Origin: Coxiellaceae bacterium
GTDB lineage: Bacteria; Pseudomonadota; Gammaproteobacteria; Coxiellales; Coxiellaceae
Direction of reading: 5' to 3'
DNA length: 37,430 nucleotides
NCBI GenBank assembly: GCA_029210045.1
Contig: JARGNX010000017.1
Span: forward strand, 1-37,430
The notes beneath the pieces are model-generated. The model had not been told where the DNA came from, made no database searches, and worked only from the letters and a program-made list of their open reading frames with translations. Each line of letters opens with the position of its first letter. The stretch's first letter is position 1. Below are positions 25,587 through 35,331 of the stretch, in pieces. A program made the position numbers and the translations under genes.

Positions 25587-27941
25587 ATGGCGAGAACAGG
25601 TTACAGCAGTGCAGAATTAGCAGAATTATATCAGAAGGCGAGCAATGGCTACCCGACAGCTTTGGCTGAATTAGAAAGTAATTATGCATTACTAAATGAT
25701 TCGTTAGATTATGCACTCAGGGCGTCGCCACCTGTAGCGCCTATGTGGGAGCGGTTCAGTCCGATGCGTTCAATAAATCCACTGATGTATTTAAACCGAC
25801 TATGCAAGCAGCAGACCAGCGATCGAAAGCGTGATACTGTAAGTTTTCAGCAATCGATGTGGCTGCATGCCGAGTGCTTTCCGCATGGTGGTATTATTGA
25901 ATTAGCACTTGATAATACGAGAGATGTGCTTGTGATTGCATTATTTGATGGGGTGGCACCAGGTAGTGAACAGCGGCAAATGATGATTAATCAGTATGTG
26001 CATTGGGTCAAAAAAAAGCTGGAGTCTATACAGAGTCTAGCTGTCAGTAATCGCGCTGATTATATAAAAGAGCTTAATCGCCTAACGACAAATACATCAT
26101 TGTTGATTGCTTCACAGCAGCAGTTCAATGTTGGTTTACATGCTTTGAGCCGTTTGTTGTTTTCACAAAACCCAACTCACGATAGGGCGGCTTATAATTA
26201 TTACCACATGCAAATTTTAGTGCCTGAGGCAAAATTAAGTGAGGTAGATAGATATGAGCTAGCAGCTTTGAGTGAAATTGCATATCAGAAAGGCGATAGA
26301 TCAAGGTCAGTGCGAATGCACTATGCGCGCTTATTATCAACGGCTGACTATGGTGTTAAATTTAATTCTCGAGAGGCTTGCGATATTGCCTACCAATTGG
26401 CATCTGAGCTAAAAGAAGAGTCACCAGCTGAGTTGTTTGAAATTATTGTCCGTATGCACAATGAATATCTCCAGGATGACATAATGATCATCTTGATATT
26501 GGCTGATATGATTGCTCATGGCTACGGTTGCGGAGCAAATGACAACCATGCGAAGTATTACACCAGAAGGGCGGCGGATCTGGGGGATACTATTTCGTTT
26601 AAACGTTTGTTTCCTGATGTGTCGTTGGATGAGGCATTCGCATTAGCAAAAGAAGATTGCCGAGCTGCGTTTTTGCATATTAGAAGGAAAGCAATGGATA
26701 GTAATGCTGACGTCGTTGAAAGAGATACAGCTAAAGAGATGCTTGCACAGTGTAATCTAAGCGGTTACGGCACTTCTGAATTAATATCGCTACCAACAAG
26801 CCCAGGTTTGTTTGGGGAGGCCCCATTAGCGAGCAGAACTGATTTTGATCCTCGGTTACTGGAAAACCGCCAGAAAGTAAGAAGATTTCACGGTGGGTTC
26901 ACCTTTTTAAAAAACCAAGTTAAGGCAAATACGATGATCTCAGGTGTAAAAGATCAGTCGTATGCAATCGATGCTTACAGTATTTGTGATAGCAATGAAG
27001 GCTTAAGCCGTGTGGTTGCTGTAAATACTGTGCGTAATCATACCGATAAATTTATAGCGCGAATAGGTGATATGGCTGAAAAAAGGCGGTGGCAGTCAAT
27101 TTCTGATGATTTGCAGCGTATGGAGAAAAAGTATGATGCTCCACAAGTAGCGGATCGCTTGGGTCGTAATCAAATGGTAAGTCTTTGTAGCGGCTGGATA
27201 GGGCATGCTATATCGTTATCCGTGTTTGAGTTGGATGGAATGCATTACATGGCTTATAGTAATCAAGGTGAGCATGGTGAGTCCGCTATAAAAATCTTTC
27301 AAATTCAAGATATGACTAAGTTGCAAGATAATGCTTGGCTATCAGAAATTCAGCAACCTAGTAGTGATGATGGGTATTTAACCAGTTTGGGGGAGGATGT
27401 CCCGGGCTTGGGTAAAGATTTAAAGTTAAAGCCTATTTGTGAAGTTGATAAAACCTTACAAAGGGGCGGGAACTGCGCATTAAAAACGGGTTATTCAGCT
27501 GTTTTACATAATTTAATTTTTCAACAGACCAAGAAAAACCGTGGTGCGGGTGATTACGGTGGAGCTTTAACACCGGAAGAAGTTACCTTGTGTATTGACC
27601 AGGTGAAGTCTGAACGTTATAAGCCATGGCGTTTGTTTTTACGCGAGAGTGCTACCGAAGTGCTATGTGATTTAGGCAGTAACAAAGCTGACAATCATAT
27701 GGCGATATCACCCATACAGCATTTTAACTTAATGATCAAAACCATTGAGGGTGTTCAGGCAAAATTCTCAGCAACTGATTCGGCAACACAAGCAGCGCGG
27801 GATGGTATTCTGCAGAAGGTGTGTGACTTTATTCGTGCCCCTGACTGCGATTACGATGACCGACTCAAGGCTGCTGTTTATGGCAAAATCGCAGTGACTT
27901 CTCCTCAGCTGCTGGATACTGCAGCTCCTTCTATCCATTAA
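25587..27941 (+). CDS. Large effector-like protein: Sel1-like repeat and possible cysteine-hydrolase C-terminus
   Basis: The 784-residue protein is helical in its first half. One segment at about 303-333 (ADMIAHGYGCGANDNHAKYY and the following RRAADLGD) fits a Sel1-like (TPR-related) repeat. A linker with SPGLFGEAPLAS (405-416) separates this from a distinct C-terminal region. In that region H540 (GHAISLSVFELDG), N559 (AYSNQGE) and Q625/C630 (LQRGGNCALKTG) are ordered and spaced much like the His, acidic/Asn, Gln and Cys of clan CE enzymes (Ulp1- or YopJ-like). This would suit a protease, deubiquitinase or acetyltransferase, but the resemblance is short and unproven. There is no signal peptide. 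The upstream PmrA-type box supports an effector role. Confidence 0.75.
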   Translation: MARTGYSSAELAELYQKASNGYPTALAELESNYALLNDSLDYALRASPPVAPMWERFSPMRSINPLMYLNRLCKQQTSDRKRDTVSFQQSMWLHAECFPHGGIIELALDNTRDVLVIALFDGVAPGSEQRQMMINQYVHWVKKKLESIQSLAVSNRADYIKELNRLTTNTSLLIASQQQFNVGLHALSRLLFSQNPTHDRAAYNYYHMQILVPEAKLSEVDRYELAALSEIAYQKGDRSRSVRMHYARLLSTADYGVKFNSREACDIAYQLASELKEESPAELFEIIVRMHNEYLQDDIMIILILADMIAHGYGCGANDNHAKYYTRRAADLGDTISFKRLFPDVSLDEAFALAKEDCRAAFLHIRRKAMDSNADVVERDTAKEMLAQCNLSGYGTSELISLPTSPGLFGEAPLASRTDFDPRLLENRQKVRRFHGGFTFLKNQVKANTMISGVKDQSYAIDAYSICDSNEGLSRVVAVNTVRNHTDKFIARIGDMAEKRRWQSISDDLQRMEKKYDAPQVADRLGRNQMVSLCSGWIGHAISLSVFELDGMHYMAYSNQGEHGESAIKIFQIQDMTKLQDNAWLSEIQQPSSDDGYLTSLGEDVPGLGKDLKLKPICEVDKTLQRGGNCALKTGYSAVLHNLIFQQTKKNRGAGDYGGALTPEEVTLCIDQVKSERYKPWRLFLRESATEVLCDLGSNKADNHMAISPIQHFNLMIKTIEGVQAKFSATDSATQAARDGILQKVCDFIRAPDCDYDDRLKAAVYGKIAVTSPQLLDTAAPSIH

Positions 27942-27968
27942 ATCGTGTTGTGATAATTATTTATATGG

Positions 27969-27974
27969 TATAGT
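27969..27974 (+). promoter_or_regulatory. Extended -10 upstream of ibaG
   Basis: TATAGT at 27969-27974 is preceded by TGG, giving an extended -10. A TTGTGA lies 15 nt upstream, which is short for a -35. The ATG of ibaG is 34 nt downstream. Confidence 0.4.
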
Positions 27975-28008
27975 CTGCGCCAAATAAACAGCATGTAAGG
28001 GCGTTGAT

Positions 28009-28239
28009 ATGATGCAAGCCGAGACAATAGCCGAGTGGATCCAGCAAGGGCTGCCTGACAGTCAGGTTTCAGTTGATGGTGATGGTCATCACTTTGAAGC
28101 CGTGATTATATGTCCAGAATTTGAGGGTAAAAATACCATGACGCGTCATCGCATGGTGTATGCCACATTGGGTGAAAAAATGGGTAATGAAATCCATGCG
28201 CTATCAATGAAAACTTTAACTCCTGCAGAATCAGAATAA
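28009..28239 (+). CDS. ibaG: BolA family protein, IbaG-like
   Basis: This 76-residue protein is a short BolA-fold protein of the IbaG/YrbA type. It shows the conserved VSVDGDGHHFEAVIICPEFEGKNTMTRHRMVYATLG segment, read in two parts (VSVDGDGHHFEAVI and TRHRMVYATLG), and the HALSMKT end. BolA proteins pair with monothiol glutaredoxins to bind a bridging [2Fe-2S] cluster and take part in iron-sulfur or iron homeostasis. The partner glutaredoxin gene follows 12 nt downstream, which strongly supports this reading. AAGGG precedes the start; a second ATG immediately follows the first. Confidence 0.9.
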   Translation: MMQAETIAEWIQQGLPDSQVSVDGDGHHFEAVIICPEFEGKNTMTRHRMVYATLGEKMGNEIHALSMKTLTPAESE

Positions 28240-28251
28240 GCGAGAATAATC

Positions 28252-28557
28252 ATGAGCATTAATGAAAAAATCCAAACAATAATCGACGAAAATGACGTAG
28301 TGTTATTTATGAAGGGCACGTCTGACTTCCCGCAATGCGGCTTTTCCGGTCGTGTAGCACAAATTCTTAAACAGCATGGCGCTAAATATAAGGATGTTAA
28401 TGTGCTTGAAGATCCTGAGCTTCGCGAAGGTATTAAACAGTTCTCTCACTGGCCTACGATCCCGCAACTGTATGTTAAAGGTGAGTTTATTGGTGGTTGT
28501 GATATCGTGGTTGAGATGAACGATAACGATGAGCTGGCCGCCGCGCTTGGTGCTTAA
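28252..28557 (+). CDS. grxD: Monothiol glutaredoxin, Grx4 type
   Basis: This 101-residue protein carries the CGFS active site of monothiol glutaredoxins (C29, in FPQCGFSGR). It also has [19 protein letters not shown], which includes the TIP glutathione-binding motif, and LAAALGA at the end. It carries or transfers [2Fe-2S] clusters in the cytoplasm and is encoded directly after its BolA partner. Length and sequence are complete. Confidence 0.95.
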   Translation: MSINEKIQTIIDENDVVLFMKGTSDFPQCGFSGRVAQILKQHGAKYKDVNVLEDPELREGIKQFSHWPTIPQLYVKGEFIGGCDIVVEMNDNDELAAALGA

Positions 28558-28580
28558 ATAGTTATTTGATTGAAAAATGC

Positions 28581-28609
28581 TTTACAACCTTAGCGATTAT
28601 CTATATATT
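28581..28609 (+). promoter_or_regulatory. Sigma-70 promoter of the 78-residue gene
   Basis: TTTACA at 28581-28586, a 17-nt spacer and TATATT at 28604-28609 form a good promoter, with start expected about 33 nt before the ATG at 28649. Confidence 0.58.
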
Positions 28610-28648
28610 ACGAACATACTAGAATTATAATCAATGAGGTAAGTAAAG

Positions 28649-28885
28649 ATGCGTAAGTTTGATGATGATGGTTTGAGTGAGAAGGGTAGGTTTGTAGATG
28701 CGACACCGTCAGAGGAAGCCGTCATGAGAATGGCATTTAGGCTTTTCCCACGTGCACCTGGGTCTGCGTCTGCTGTATTTGATGCGCTTGTGAATCGTGC
28801 ACCTATGAAGGCCAGTGCAACCGCCACTGATCACCATGCCGAGGCTGAGCACCGTATGGGTGTGAGAGGGCATCTCAAATCCTAG
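28649..28885 (+). CDS. Small hypothetical protein (78 residues)
   Basis: I do not recognise this protein. It is charged and soluble. An N-terminal acidic/basic stretch (KFDDDGLSEKGRF) is followed by a helix (EEAVMRMAFRLFPRAP) and a His-rich end (TDHHAEAEHRMGVRGH). A convincing ribosome binding site, GAGGTAAG, lies about 7 nt upstream and a good promoter precedes it, so it is likely a real independent gene. The end is 12 bp from the convergent CBU_0585-like gene. Confidence 0.6.
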   Translation: MRKFDDDGLSEKGRFVDATPSEEAVMRMAFRLFPRAPGSASAVFDALVNRAPMKASATATDHHAEAEHRMGVRGHLKS

Positions 28886-28897
28886 TGTAGTTATTCA

Positions 28898-29080
28898 CTA
28901 ATCCCAGAGGTCATCACTGCTGGAAGGTTCGGGCGCTTCGGGGTTATCTCGCGTTTCGTCTAACTTGTCATATTTATCCACTTCGGCTTGCTGGGACGCA
29001 GAGTTGGGGTGGGTTGCATTGAATTCGGCTAAAAATTTATCAGCTGGGCTGACATAATGCTTGTCTGTTTTCTGTTTCAT
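28898..29080 (-). CDS. CBU_0585-like small conserved protein
   Basis: This 60-residue protein begins MKQKTDKHYVSPADKFLAEF and continues NATHPNSASQQAEVDKYDKL. I recognise this as the small Legionellales family named after Coxiella CBU_0585; its function is unknown. The tail is acidic (EAPEPSSSDDLWD). I chose the ATG at 29080 because it has GAGGT about 5 nt upstream; the longer frame adds an implausible hydrophobic N-terminus that lies in the intergenic region. It is divergent from the flavoprotein gene. Confidence 0.82.
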   Translation of the reverse strand: MKQKTDKHYVSPADKFLAEFNATHPNSASQQAEVDKYDKLDETRDNPEAPEPSSSDDLWD

Positions 29081-29102
29081 GTTACCTCTTCCTATTACGT
29101 CT

Positions 29103-29137
29103 GGTACAATGGGCCAGGTTTTGATAGCTATTGTACC
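29103..29137. promoter_or_regulatory. Dyad in the divergent promoter region
   Basis: GGTACAAT (29103-29110) and ATTGTACC (29130-29137) form a perfect 8-bp inverted repeat with a 19-nt spacer, between the CBU_0585-like gene and the flavoprotein gene. Each arm contains TACAAT on one strand, a possible -10 for transcription across the spacer. It may be an operator or paired divergent -10 elements. Confidence 0.4.
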
Positions 29138-29157
29138 GATTAAAGACGAAATTTTCC

Positions 29158-32100
29158 ATGCAACAGCCCACACTAACGTTAAAATACGGTGATTTTAATG
29201 CCCTGCATTCGGTTGAGGGGTTGCAGTCGCTGGATCGTCATTTTATTGCGCAATTACCGCAGGAACTGGCTGCGTTTTTATTGGCCTATCGTCAAGGCGA
29301 AGTGTTTGAGCGTGAACAACTTAGCGGTGGTTTAATTGCTTGTGCTGAATATTTGGACTCATTTATCGCCGGTTTATTTCATATAGAGGCTGAAGCAACT
29401 GAGTTAATGCAGGCTACGCTTAAAGACGACCCTATTTTTTGGTTTAAAAAACATTACGTATTAAAGCACGCTAAGCGCCGTTTAAAGGATGGTGTGACGG
29501 AGTCGTTTGAAGCATTGAGTGAACCATTGCAGCAATGGTTGCAGACAAAAGACCCTGAGTTAAGCTTGGCTCAAGCGGCGTTAGAGTTGAGTGAACAAGG
29601 TGATGATGCTAATGAAGCGATTATTAATTGGTGTATTGCAGCGTGCACCACTGAGGTTGGAGCTGAGTATGTCGAAGAGTGGATCGCATTCAAGCTGCCG
29701 CAGAAACTGGATTTTGGTCATTTAATTGATGTCGAAACGATTAAGCATGATGAAATTTCCTGCTTACAGATTGTAGATAGCAAAAAACGCCAAAGAGATG
29801 GCTTTGATTTAACTGACGAGCGGATGCCACGTCGGGAAGTAATGGATGAAGTGCATTACTGCGTTTACTGCCATAAAAATGATGGGGATTTTTGTTCGTC
29901 AGGTTTCCCTATTAAGCGCAAAGAGCCGGAGTTAGGATTTAAAGTAAATCCACTGGATGAGTTGCTGACTGGTTGCCCTTTGGATGAAAAAATCTCTGAG
30001 ATGATTTCATTAAAGCGTGATGGTTATAGTCTTGGTTCGTTGGCAATGATTATGGTGGATAATCCGATGTGTCCCGCGACGGGGCATCGTATTTGTAATG
30101 ATTGCATGAAAGCCTGTATTTACCAACGTCAAACCCCGGTTGATATTCCTCAAATTGAAACTCGCGCTTTGACGGATGTATTGCATTTACCGTGGGGTGT
30201 TGAGATTTATGATCTGTTAACACGTTGGAACCCTTTGCGGAGCGAACAGTATTTACCTGAAAATTATAATGGTAAAAATGTTTTAGTAATGGGTTTGGGT
30301 CCTGCTGGTTATACCTTGTCGCATTATTTAACTCAGTCGGGTTATGCCGTTGTTGGTATGGATGGTTTAAAAATTGAGCCGGTCGATCAAGGGTGGTTAA
30401 AACAACCCATTTATAGTTTTGATGATATTTATGAGCCGCTATCGGAGCGTGTGGTGCATGGCTTTGGTGGTGTGGCTGAGTATGGTATTACCGTACGTTG
30501 GGATAAGAATTTTCTTAAGCTCATTTATATCAGCCTGATGCGACGACGACACTTCCAAGCTTTTGGTGGTGTGCGTTTTGGGGGCACGGTAACTGTTGAG
30601 CAGGCATGGCAACTGGGTTTTGATCATTTAGCGGTTGCGGTGGGTGCCGGTTTACCAAAAGAATTACCGATAGAAAACAGCTTAGCTCCGGGCATGCGAC
30701 AAGCGAATGACTTCTTAATGGCCTTGCAACTGACCGGCGCTAGTAAGAAAAACAATTTAACCAATTTACAAGTACGGTTACCCGCCGTGGTGATTGGTGG
30801 TGGTTTAACCGGGGTCGATACGGCTACTGAAGTAGGCGCTTATTATCTTGTTCAAGTAGAAAAGGTAGCGTTGCGATACGATGAGCTGTGTAACAAGCTA
30901 TGTGAAGATGCCGTTAGGCAACAGTTTAATAGTCAAGACCTGGTTATCCTCGATGAGTTCTTAAATCATGCTAAACAAATAGCTGAAGAGCGTAAACAAG
31001 CAGCGATTGAGAGCCGTGAAATAGACAGCATTACATTGATTCGTCGCTTTGGTGGTGTGACGATTGCTTATCGACGCGCGATGACTGAAGCACCAGCCTA
31101 CCGTAAAAACCCAGAAGAATTAGCCAAGGCATTAGAAGAAGGTATTTTTTATGCCGAGCACTTATCGCCACAAAAAGTTGTGTTAAGTGATACTGGTGAT
31201 TGTCAGGCTTTAGTATGTGTTGATGCCGACGGTAAACAATTGACGTTACCCGCTCGATCCATATTTGTAGCCACAGGCGCCAAGCCCAATGTGGCTTATG
31301 CCTTTGAGCATAAGGATACCTTTGTTCGTGATCGCTATCAGTACCGTGAATACAATGCTGTTGGTGACCAACTTGAACAAGTGGCTCAAGCGGCGCATTG
31401 TAAGTCTGATAATATTGGCATGTTTACCAGTTACGATAAATACGATAAGCGCGTGACCTTCTTGGGTGATACACACCCAGTGTTTCATGGCAATGTTGTG
31501 CAGGCGATCGCATCGGGACTTGCTTGCTATAAAGCCATTAATCAACAACTGGATTCGCAAGCGCCTACAACAAAAAATTACATGGGTTTTCATGATGCAA
31601 TTAAACAGCAATTTGAACAGCATGTGATATCGAATCAATTGCTGCAACCCGGCGTGCGCGAAATCGTGGTTTGTGCACCACAGGCACGTGCCGTATATCA
31701 ACCGGGACAGTTTTATCGATTACAAAATTTTTCACAATTGGCCAAGCAACAAAACGGTGTGTCAATGGAAATGGAAGGGGTGGCATGTTTTGCCTCGCCC
31801 GTGCCTGACCATCCAGATCAGTTAGCACTATTACTGTTAGATCGTGGCGCTAGCTCACAGATGGCCGCATTACTGCAGCCGGGGGAGCGCGTCAGTGTGA
31901 TGGGGCCAACGGGTGTACGCAGTAAGATCCCAGAAAATGAAACCATTTTATTGATTGGTGGTTCATTGGCGATCGCACATTTGCGTGGCTGGGCGCCTTT
32001 TTTAAATGCAGAGGGTAATAAATTAGTATATTTAGGCTTATTTGACGCTGAAGACGACATCTTTTTGCGTGATGAGGTGGAAAACATTTGCCATCAAGTG

Positions 32101-32517
32101 CATTGGTGTTGCGATAAGCCTATTGATAAATGCTTGCATGATTTGCAACAGTCTAACCCTAAGTTGTTTGAGCAAATCGATCAGATTGGAATCATAGGTG
32201 ATTCGGACCTTTTATGTGAGGTTAAACACATCAGAGGCACTTGGCTTGATAAAGAATTAAAAGATGTTGAGTGGTCAGCTTCAGTTTATGCGCCGATGCA
32301 GTGCATGCTTAAAGGCGTTTGTGCGCAATGTTTAACGTGGCAAATAGATCCGGTGACTGGTAAGCGCACGAAAGCTGTATATGCATGCTCATGGCAGCAT
32401 CAGCCGTTTGAAAAAATAGATATCGCCAACATTGATGAAAGATTACAACAAAATAATATGCAACAACAATTAACCGATTTATGGTTATCAGAAGTAAGTG
32501 AGGTGAGTAATGACTGA
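29158..32517 (+). CDS. Giant multidomain FAD/NAD(P) and iron-sulfur oxidoreductase
   Basis: The 1119-residue protein appears to be a fusion. Residues 1-230 are helical and unrecognised. Residues about 235-325 hold many Cys ([28 protein letters not shown]), similar to the N-terminal [4Fe-4S] region of GltD-like enzymes. About 370-790 is a GltD/disulfide-reductase-type flavoprotein with FAD site [17 protein letters not shown](P) site [15 protein letters not shown] and FVATGAKPN. About 820-1119 resembles ferredoxin-NADP reductase/PyrK with [10 protein letters not shown] and the cluster-binding [13 protein letters not shown]. This architecture suggests NAD(P)H-linked electron bifurcation or transfer; the substrate is unknown. 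I prefer the ATG at 29158 over a TTG nine codons earlier; no strong Shine-Dalgarno is seen. Its end overlaps nadA by 8 bp. Confidence 0.85.
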   Translation: MQQPTLTLKYGDFNALHSVEGLQSLDRHFIAQLPQELAAFLLAYRQGEVFEREQLSGGLIACAEYLDSFIAGLFHIEAEATELMQATLKDDPIFWFKKHYVLKHAKRRLKDGVTESFEALSEPLQQWLQTKDPELSLAQAALELSEQGDDANEAIINWCIAACTTEVGAEYVEEWIAFKLPQKLDFGHLIDVETIKHDEISCLQIVDSKKRQRDGFDLTDERMPRREVMDEVHYCVYCHKNDGDFCSSGFPIKRKEPELGFKVNPLDELLTGCPLDEKISEMISLKRDGYSLGSLAMIMVDNPMCPATGHRICNDCMKACIYQRQTPVDIPQIETRALTDVLHLPWGVEIYDLLTRWNPLRSEQYLPENYNGKNVLVMGLGPAGYTLSHYLTQSGYAVVGMDGLKIEPVDQGWLKQPIYSFDDIYEPLSERVVHGFGGVAEYGITVRWDKNFLKLIYISLMRRRHFQAFGGVRFGGTVTVEQAWQLGFDHLAVAVGAGLPKELPIENSLAPGMRQANDFLMALQLTGASKKNNLTNLQVRLPAVVIGGGLTGVDTATEVGAYYLVQVEKVALRYDELCNKLCEDAVRQQFNSQDLVILDEFLNHAKQIAEERKQAAIESREIDSITLIRRFGGVTIAYRRAMTEAPAYRKNPEELAKALEEGIFYAEHLSPQKVVLSDTGDCQALVCVDADGKQLTLPARSIFVATGAKPNVAYAFEHKDTFVRDRYQYREYNAVGDQLEQVAQAAHCKSDNIGMFTSYDKYDKRVTFLGDTHPVFHGNVVQAIASGLACYKAINQQLDSQAPTTKNYMGFHDAIKQQFEQHVISNQLLQPGVREIVVCAPQARAVYQPGQFYRLQNFSQLAKQQNGVSMEMEGVACFASPVPDHPDQLALLLLDRGASSQMAALLQPGERVSVMGPTGVRSKIPENETILLIGGSLAIAHLRGWAPFLNAEGNKLVYLGLFDAEDDIFLRDEVENICHQVHWCCDKPIDKCLHDLQQSNPKLFEQIDQIGIIGDSDLLCEVKHIRGTWLDKELKDVEWSASVYAPMQCMLKGVCAQCLTWQIDPVTGKRTKAVYACSWQHQPFEKIDIANIDERLQQNNMQQQLTDLWLSEVSEVSND

Positions 32518-33514
32518 GTTTTTTGTGCCGGAAGTGGTTCAGCCAGTAGATAGAACTGAGCTGGAATTAAATACAAAAATCCATGCGCTAGCAGAGAAGC
32601 TAAAACAAAAAAATGCTGTGTTAGTTACGCACTATTACACGGCACCTGAATTACAGCAATTAGCTGAAATCAGTGGCGGCTTTGTTGGTGACTCGTTAGC
32701 AATGGCACAGTTTGGATTGAACTGTGAGGCTGATACTCTAGTGGTTGCTGGTGTGAAATTTATGGGAGAGTCCGCAAAGATTTTAAGCCCTGAAAAGCGG
32801 GTGTTAATGCCAACATTAGAGGCTACATGTTCTTTAGATTTGGGTTGTCCAGCGGATGAGTTTGCTGAATTTTGTAAGCAACATCCGGATCGTGAAGTAG
32901 TCGTTTATGTTAATACTTCAGCTGCCGTTAAAGCACTAGCCGATTGGACCGTGACGTCGAGTTGCGCGTTGGAGATTGTGCGTCACTTAGATGAGCAAGG
33001 TAAAAAAATCCTATGGGCGCCAGATCGTTATTTAGGAAATTACATTCAAGATAATACGGATGCCGATATGGTAATGTGGCAGGGTAGTTGTATTGTGCAC
33101 GAAGAATTTAAAGCTAAAGGTATTTTAGACTTAAAACAACAGCACCCAGACGCTGCTATTTTAGTGCATCCGGAATCGCCACCCACTGTTATTGAGGTGG
33201 CTGATGTGGTTGGCTCAACTGCAAAGCTATTAAACGCTACAAATACTATGGATAATCCTGTTTTTATCGTTGCAACGGACCGCGGTATTTTTTACCAAAT
33301 GCAAAAAGCCAATCCAGATAAGCTGATATTAGAAGCGCCAACGGCAGGAAAGGGTGCGACTTGTCGTAGTTGTGGACATTGTCCTTGGATGTCTATGAAT
33401 GCATTAGAAAATTTAGAGGCTAGCTTAGATAGTACTTTAAGCGAGATTAAGTTGTCACCGCAGGTAATTGAAAGGGCGAAGGTGCCGTTAATGCGAATGG
33501 TTAATTTCACATAA
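32510..33514 (+). CDS. nadA: Quinolinate synthase NadA
   Basis: NadA condenses iminoaspartate with dihydroxyacetone phosphate to quinolinate in NAD synthesis and needs a [4Fe-4S] cluster. The 334-residue protein closely follows the Escherichia coli enzyme. Cluster ligands are C107 ([10 protein letters not shown]), C194 ([11 protein letters not shown]) and C291 ([13 protein letters not shown]). Conserved segments include [36 protein letters not shown] and HPESPP. Its start lies inside the end of the flavoprotein gene, so the two are translationally coupled. nadB and nadC are absent from the window, so the iminoaspartate source is not evident here. Confidence 0.97.
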   Translation: MTEFFVPEVVQPVDRTELELNTKIHALAEKLKQKNAVLVTHYYTAPELQQLAEISGGFVGDSLAMAQFGLNCEADTLVVAGVKFMGESAKILSPEKRVLMPTLEATCSLDLGCPADEFAEFCKQHPDREVVVYVNTSAAVKALADWTVTSSCALEIVRHLDEQGKKILWAPDRYLGNYIQDNTDADMVMWQGSCIVHEEFKAKGILDLKQQHPDAAILVHPESPPTVIEVADVVGSTAKLLNATNTMDNPVFIVATDRGIFYQMQKANPDKLILEAPTAGKGATCRSCGHCPWMSMNALENLEASLDSTLSEIKLSPQVIERAKVPLMRMVNFT

Positions 33515-33625
33515 CGGAATTAGGCCGAGCCATGCTATCTAGGTGTATAGGGTGCCTCTTTCGAGGTGCGTTGTGCGCCTTGGTAGCGATAATTGTGTGA
33601 TGTAAGAATTAGTAAAAGGTAGCAA

Positions 33626-34006
33626 ATGACTGAAAACCTAGACGAAAAATTACGAACCAAACTGGATCGATTAAATATCACCGGTATAAAGCACCATATC
33701 TTTTTATGTTGCGATCAAACCAAAGCAAATTGTTGTGACGTTAAACAAGGCCTGGAATCGTGGGAATATTTAAAGCATCGTTTAAGCGAATTAGGTTTAA
33801 GTGATCGTGGTGGTGTGTATCGCTCGAAAGCAAACTGTTTGCGCGTATGTAGTCGTGGACCTATTGCGGTAGTGTATCCTGATGGTGTTTGGTATCACTC
33901 GTGCACACCTGAGGTGTTGGAGCAAATTATTCAGCAACATTTAATGTGTGGCGAACCTGTTGAAGAATATATGTTAGCTAAGGTGGAGAATGATGGTTGT
34001 TCGTGA
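33626..34006 (+). CDS. Thioredoxin-like [2Fe-2S] ferredoxin
   Basis: This 126-residue protein belongs to the thioredoxin-fold [2Fe-2S] ferredoxin family. The [15 protein letters not shown] start of the domain supplies two cluster Cys (of C28/C29 and C36/C37). [20 protein letters not shown] supplies C71 and C75, and [14 protein letters not shown] follows. It would pass electrons in the cytoplasm. It lies 111 bp after nadA on the same strand, extending the redox block. The preceding gap holds short imperfect hairpins (CCTC-TTTC-GAGG near 33556) but no clear terminator. Confidence 0.88.
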   Translation: MTENLDEKLRTKLDRLNITGIKHHIFLCCDQTKANCCDVKQGLESWEYLKHRLSELGLSDRGGVYRSKANCLRVCSRGPIAVVYPDGVWYHSCTPEVLEQIIQQHLMCGEPVEEYMLAKVENDGCS

Positions 34007-34067
34007 GAGGCGGATAGATTGCTATATGTTGTGACATGTAAAAAATTGAGAAATGTAAAGGGGTGTC

Positions 34068-34886
34068 ATGGGTTGTAAAAAAGGAAATTTGCGAAAGATG
34101 CAAACCGAGCATCTTTCGCCAGTGCGGTATCAACTACCGATTGGTGAAGAATTAGTACCAATGAACGAATTGATTGGAAAAACATTAACGTTTAGGTTCG
34201 ATGGTGTCATTAATTGTGTGCATTGTGATAAAAAAACAAATAAGAGTTTTAATCAGGGATTTTGTTTTCCATGCTTTCGAAAGTTGGCGCAATGTGACCG
34301 CTGTATTATGAGTCCTGAGCTTTGTCACTTTCAACAAGGTACTTGTCGTGAACCTGAGTGGGGTGAAACGCATTGTATGACTTCTCATGTGATCTATTTG
34401 GCAAATAGCTCGACAATAAAAGTTGGCATTACTCGAGGTACACAGGTGCCAACACGCTGGATGGATCAAGGTGCGATACAAGCGTTACCCATTATTCAAG
34501 TGGATACACGTTACCATTCAGGTTTAATTGAGGTGATACTAAAGCAACACATGGCCGATCGCACCAATTGGCGCAAAATGTTAAAAAATGAAGTTGAGCC
34601 AACGGATTTAAAAGCGTATTCGAAAAAAATATTGGCTACTGTTGATAAAGATTTAAATGACTTGCGGCAACAAGGTTTTGACTTTACTGTGTTGGACAAT
34701 CCGGATGATTATTCATTTGAATATCCTGTGATAGAGTACCCCACCAAGGTTAGTTCTTTGTCGTTTGATAAAAAGCCTGAAATCACAGGTGAATTACAGG
34801 GGATAAAAGGCCAGTATTTGATTTTTGATACGGGGGTTTTGAATATTCGTAAGTTTGGCGGGTATTTTATTACGATGGAATTTTGA
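34068..34886 (+). CDS. DUF2797 family protein
   Basis: This 272-residue protein matches the DUF2797 family of unknown function. The N-terminal half has a Cys-rich, probably zinc-binding, part (C50/C53, C66/C69, C76/C79, C86, C93). This is followed by HVIYLANSSTIKVGITRGTQ and RWMDQGA (about 107-136), a segment reminiscent of the GIY-YIG nuclease core (YL, KVGIT, R). The C-terminal part ends with a beta-rich segment (GQYLIFDTGVLNIRKFGGYF). Nuclease activity has not been shown for the family to my knowledge. An AGGGG ribosome binding site lies about 7 nt upstream. Confidence 0.85.
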   Translation: MGCKKGNLRKMQTEHLSPVRYQLPIGEELVPMNELIGKTLTFRFDGVINCVHCDKKTNKSFNQGFCFPCFRKLAQCDRCIMSPELCHFQQGTCREPEWGETHCMTSHVIYLANSSTIKVGITRGTQVPTRWMDQGAIQALPIIQVDTRYHSGLIEVILKQHMADRTNWRKMLKNEVEPTDLKAYSKKILATVDKDLNDLRQQGFDFTVLDNPDDYSFEYPVIEYPTKVSSLSFDKKPEITGELQGIKGQYLIFDTGVLNIRKFGGYFITMEF

Positions 34887-34914
34887 ATTGGAAGTATTGT
34901 CTAGGGTTGGTATT

Positions 34915-35000
34915 GTCATCCCGGACTTGGTATTGTCATCCCGGACCTGACATTGTCATCCCGGACCTGATATTGTAATCCCGGACCTGATCCGGGATCC
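34915..35000. repeat. Four-copy 20-bp REP array
   Basis: GTCATCCCGG begins at 34915, 34935 and 34955, and GTAATCCCGG at 34975, with an exact 20-bp period and the linker ACCTGATATT or similar. The last unit is closed by TGATCCGGGATCC (to about 35000). It is the same family as the arrays after hflC, prpC and prpD. Confidence 0.88.
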
Positions 35001-35045
35001 AGGAAAATAAAACTGGATACGCTACCCATATTTAAGGATAAAGTT

Positions 35046-35321
35046 ATGAGCATTGCACATTTTCATTTCAGCGTTTCTGATGTCATTGGCATTATAGGCG
35101 TGCTAATGGTGTTATGGGCGTACATCTGTATTCAAATTAACAAACTGACACGTGATGACATGTCGTTTTCACTGGTTAATTTTATTGGTTCAGTTCTTAT
35201 CATTATCTCACTGTGCCATACGATGAACTTAGCCTCATTTATTATCGAAATCGCTTGGCTTATTATCAGTGCCTATGGCATCATTCGGTGCTTACGCAAC
35301 AAAAAGAATATTATTCACTAG
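35046..35321 (+). CDS. CBU_0592-like small membrane protein
   Basis: This 91-residue protein has three hydrophobic segments (about 10-30, 42-58 and 62-82) and resembles the small inner-membrane family named after Coxiella CBU_0592. Typical features are SDVIGIIGVLMVLWAY at the start, a polar loop with a conserved Asn, and SFIIEIAWLIISAYGI at the end. Function is unknown. AAGGA lies about 8 nt upstream. The next gene starts 10 bp downstream. Confidence 0.82.
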   Translation: MSIAHFHFSVSDVIGIIGVLMVLWAYICIQINKLTRDDMSFSLVNFIGSVLIIISLCHTMNLASFIIEIAWLIISAYGIIRCLRNKKNIIH

Positions 35322-35331
35322 GAGAGTAAAA

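Noticed and set aside
31246..32087. Minus-strand open frames inside the flavoprotein gene
   Set aside because: Shadows of a long, clearly homologous coding sequence on the plus strand.
33540..33600. Possible terminator or small RNA between nadA and the [2Fe-2S] ferredoxin gene
   Set aside because: The hairpins are short or imperfect and there is no T-run.
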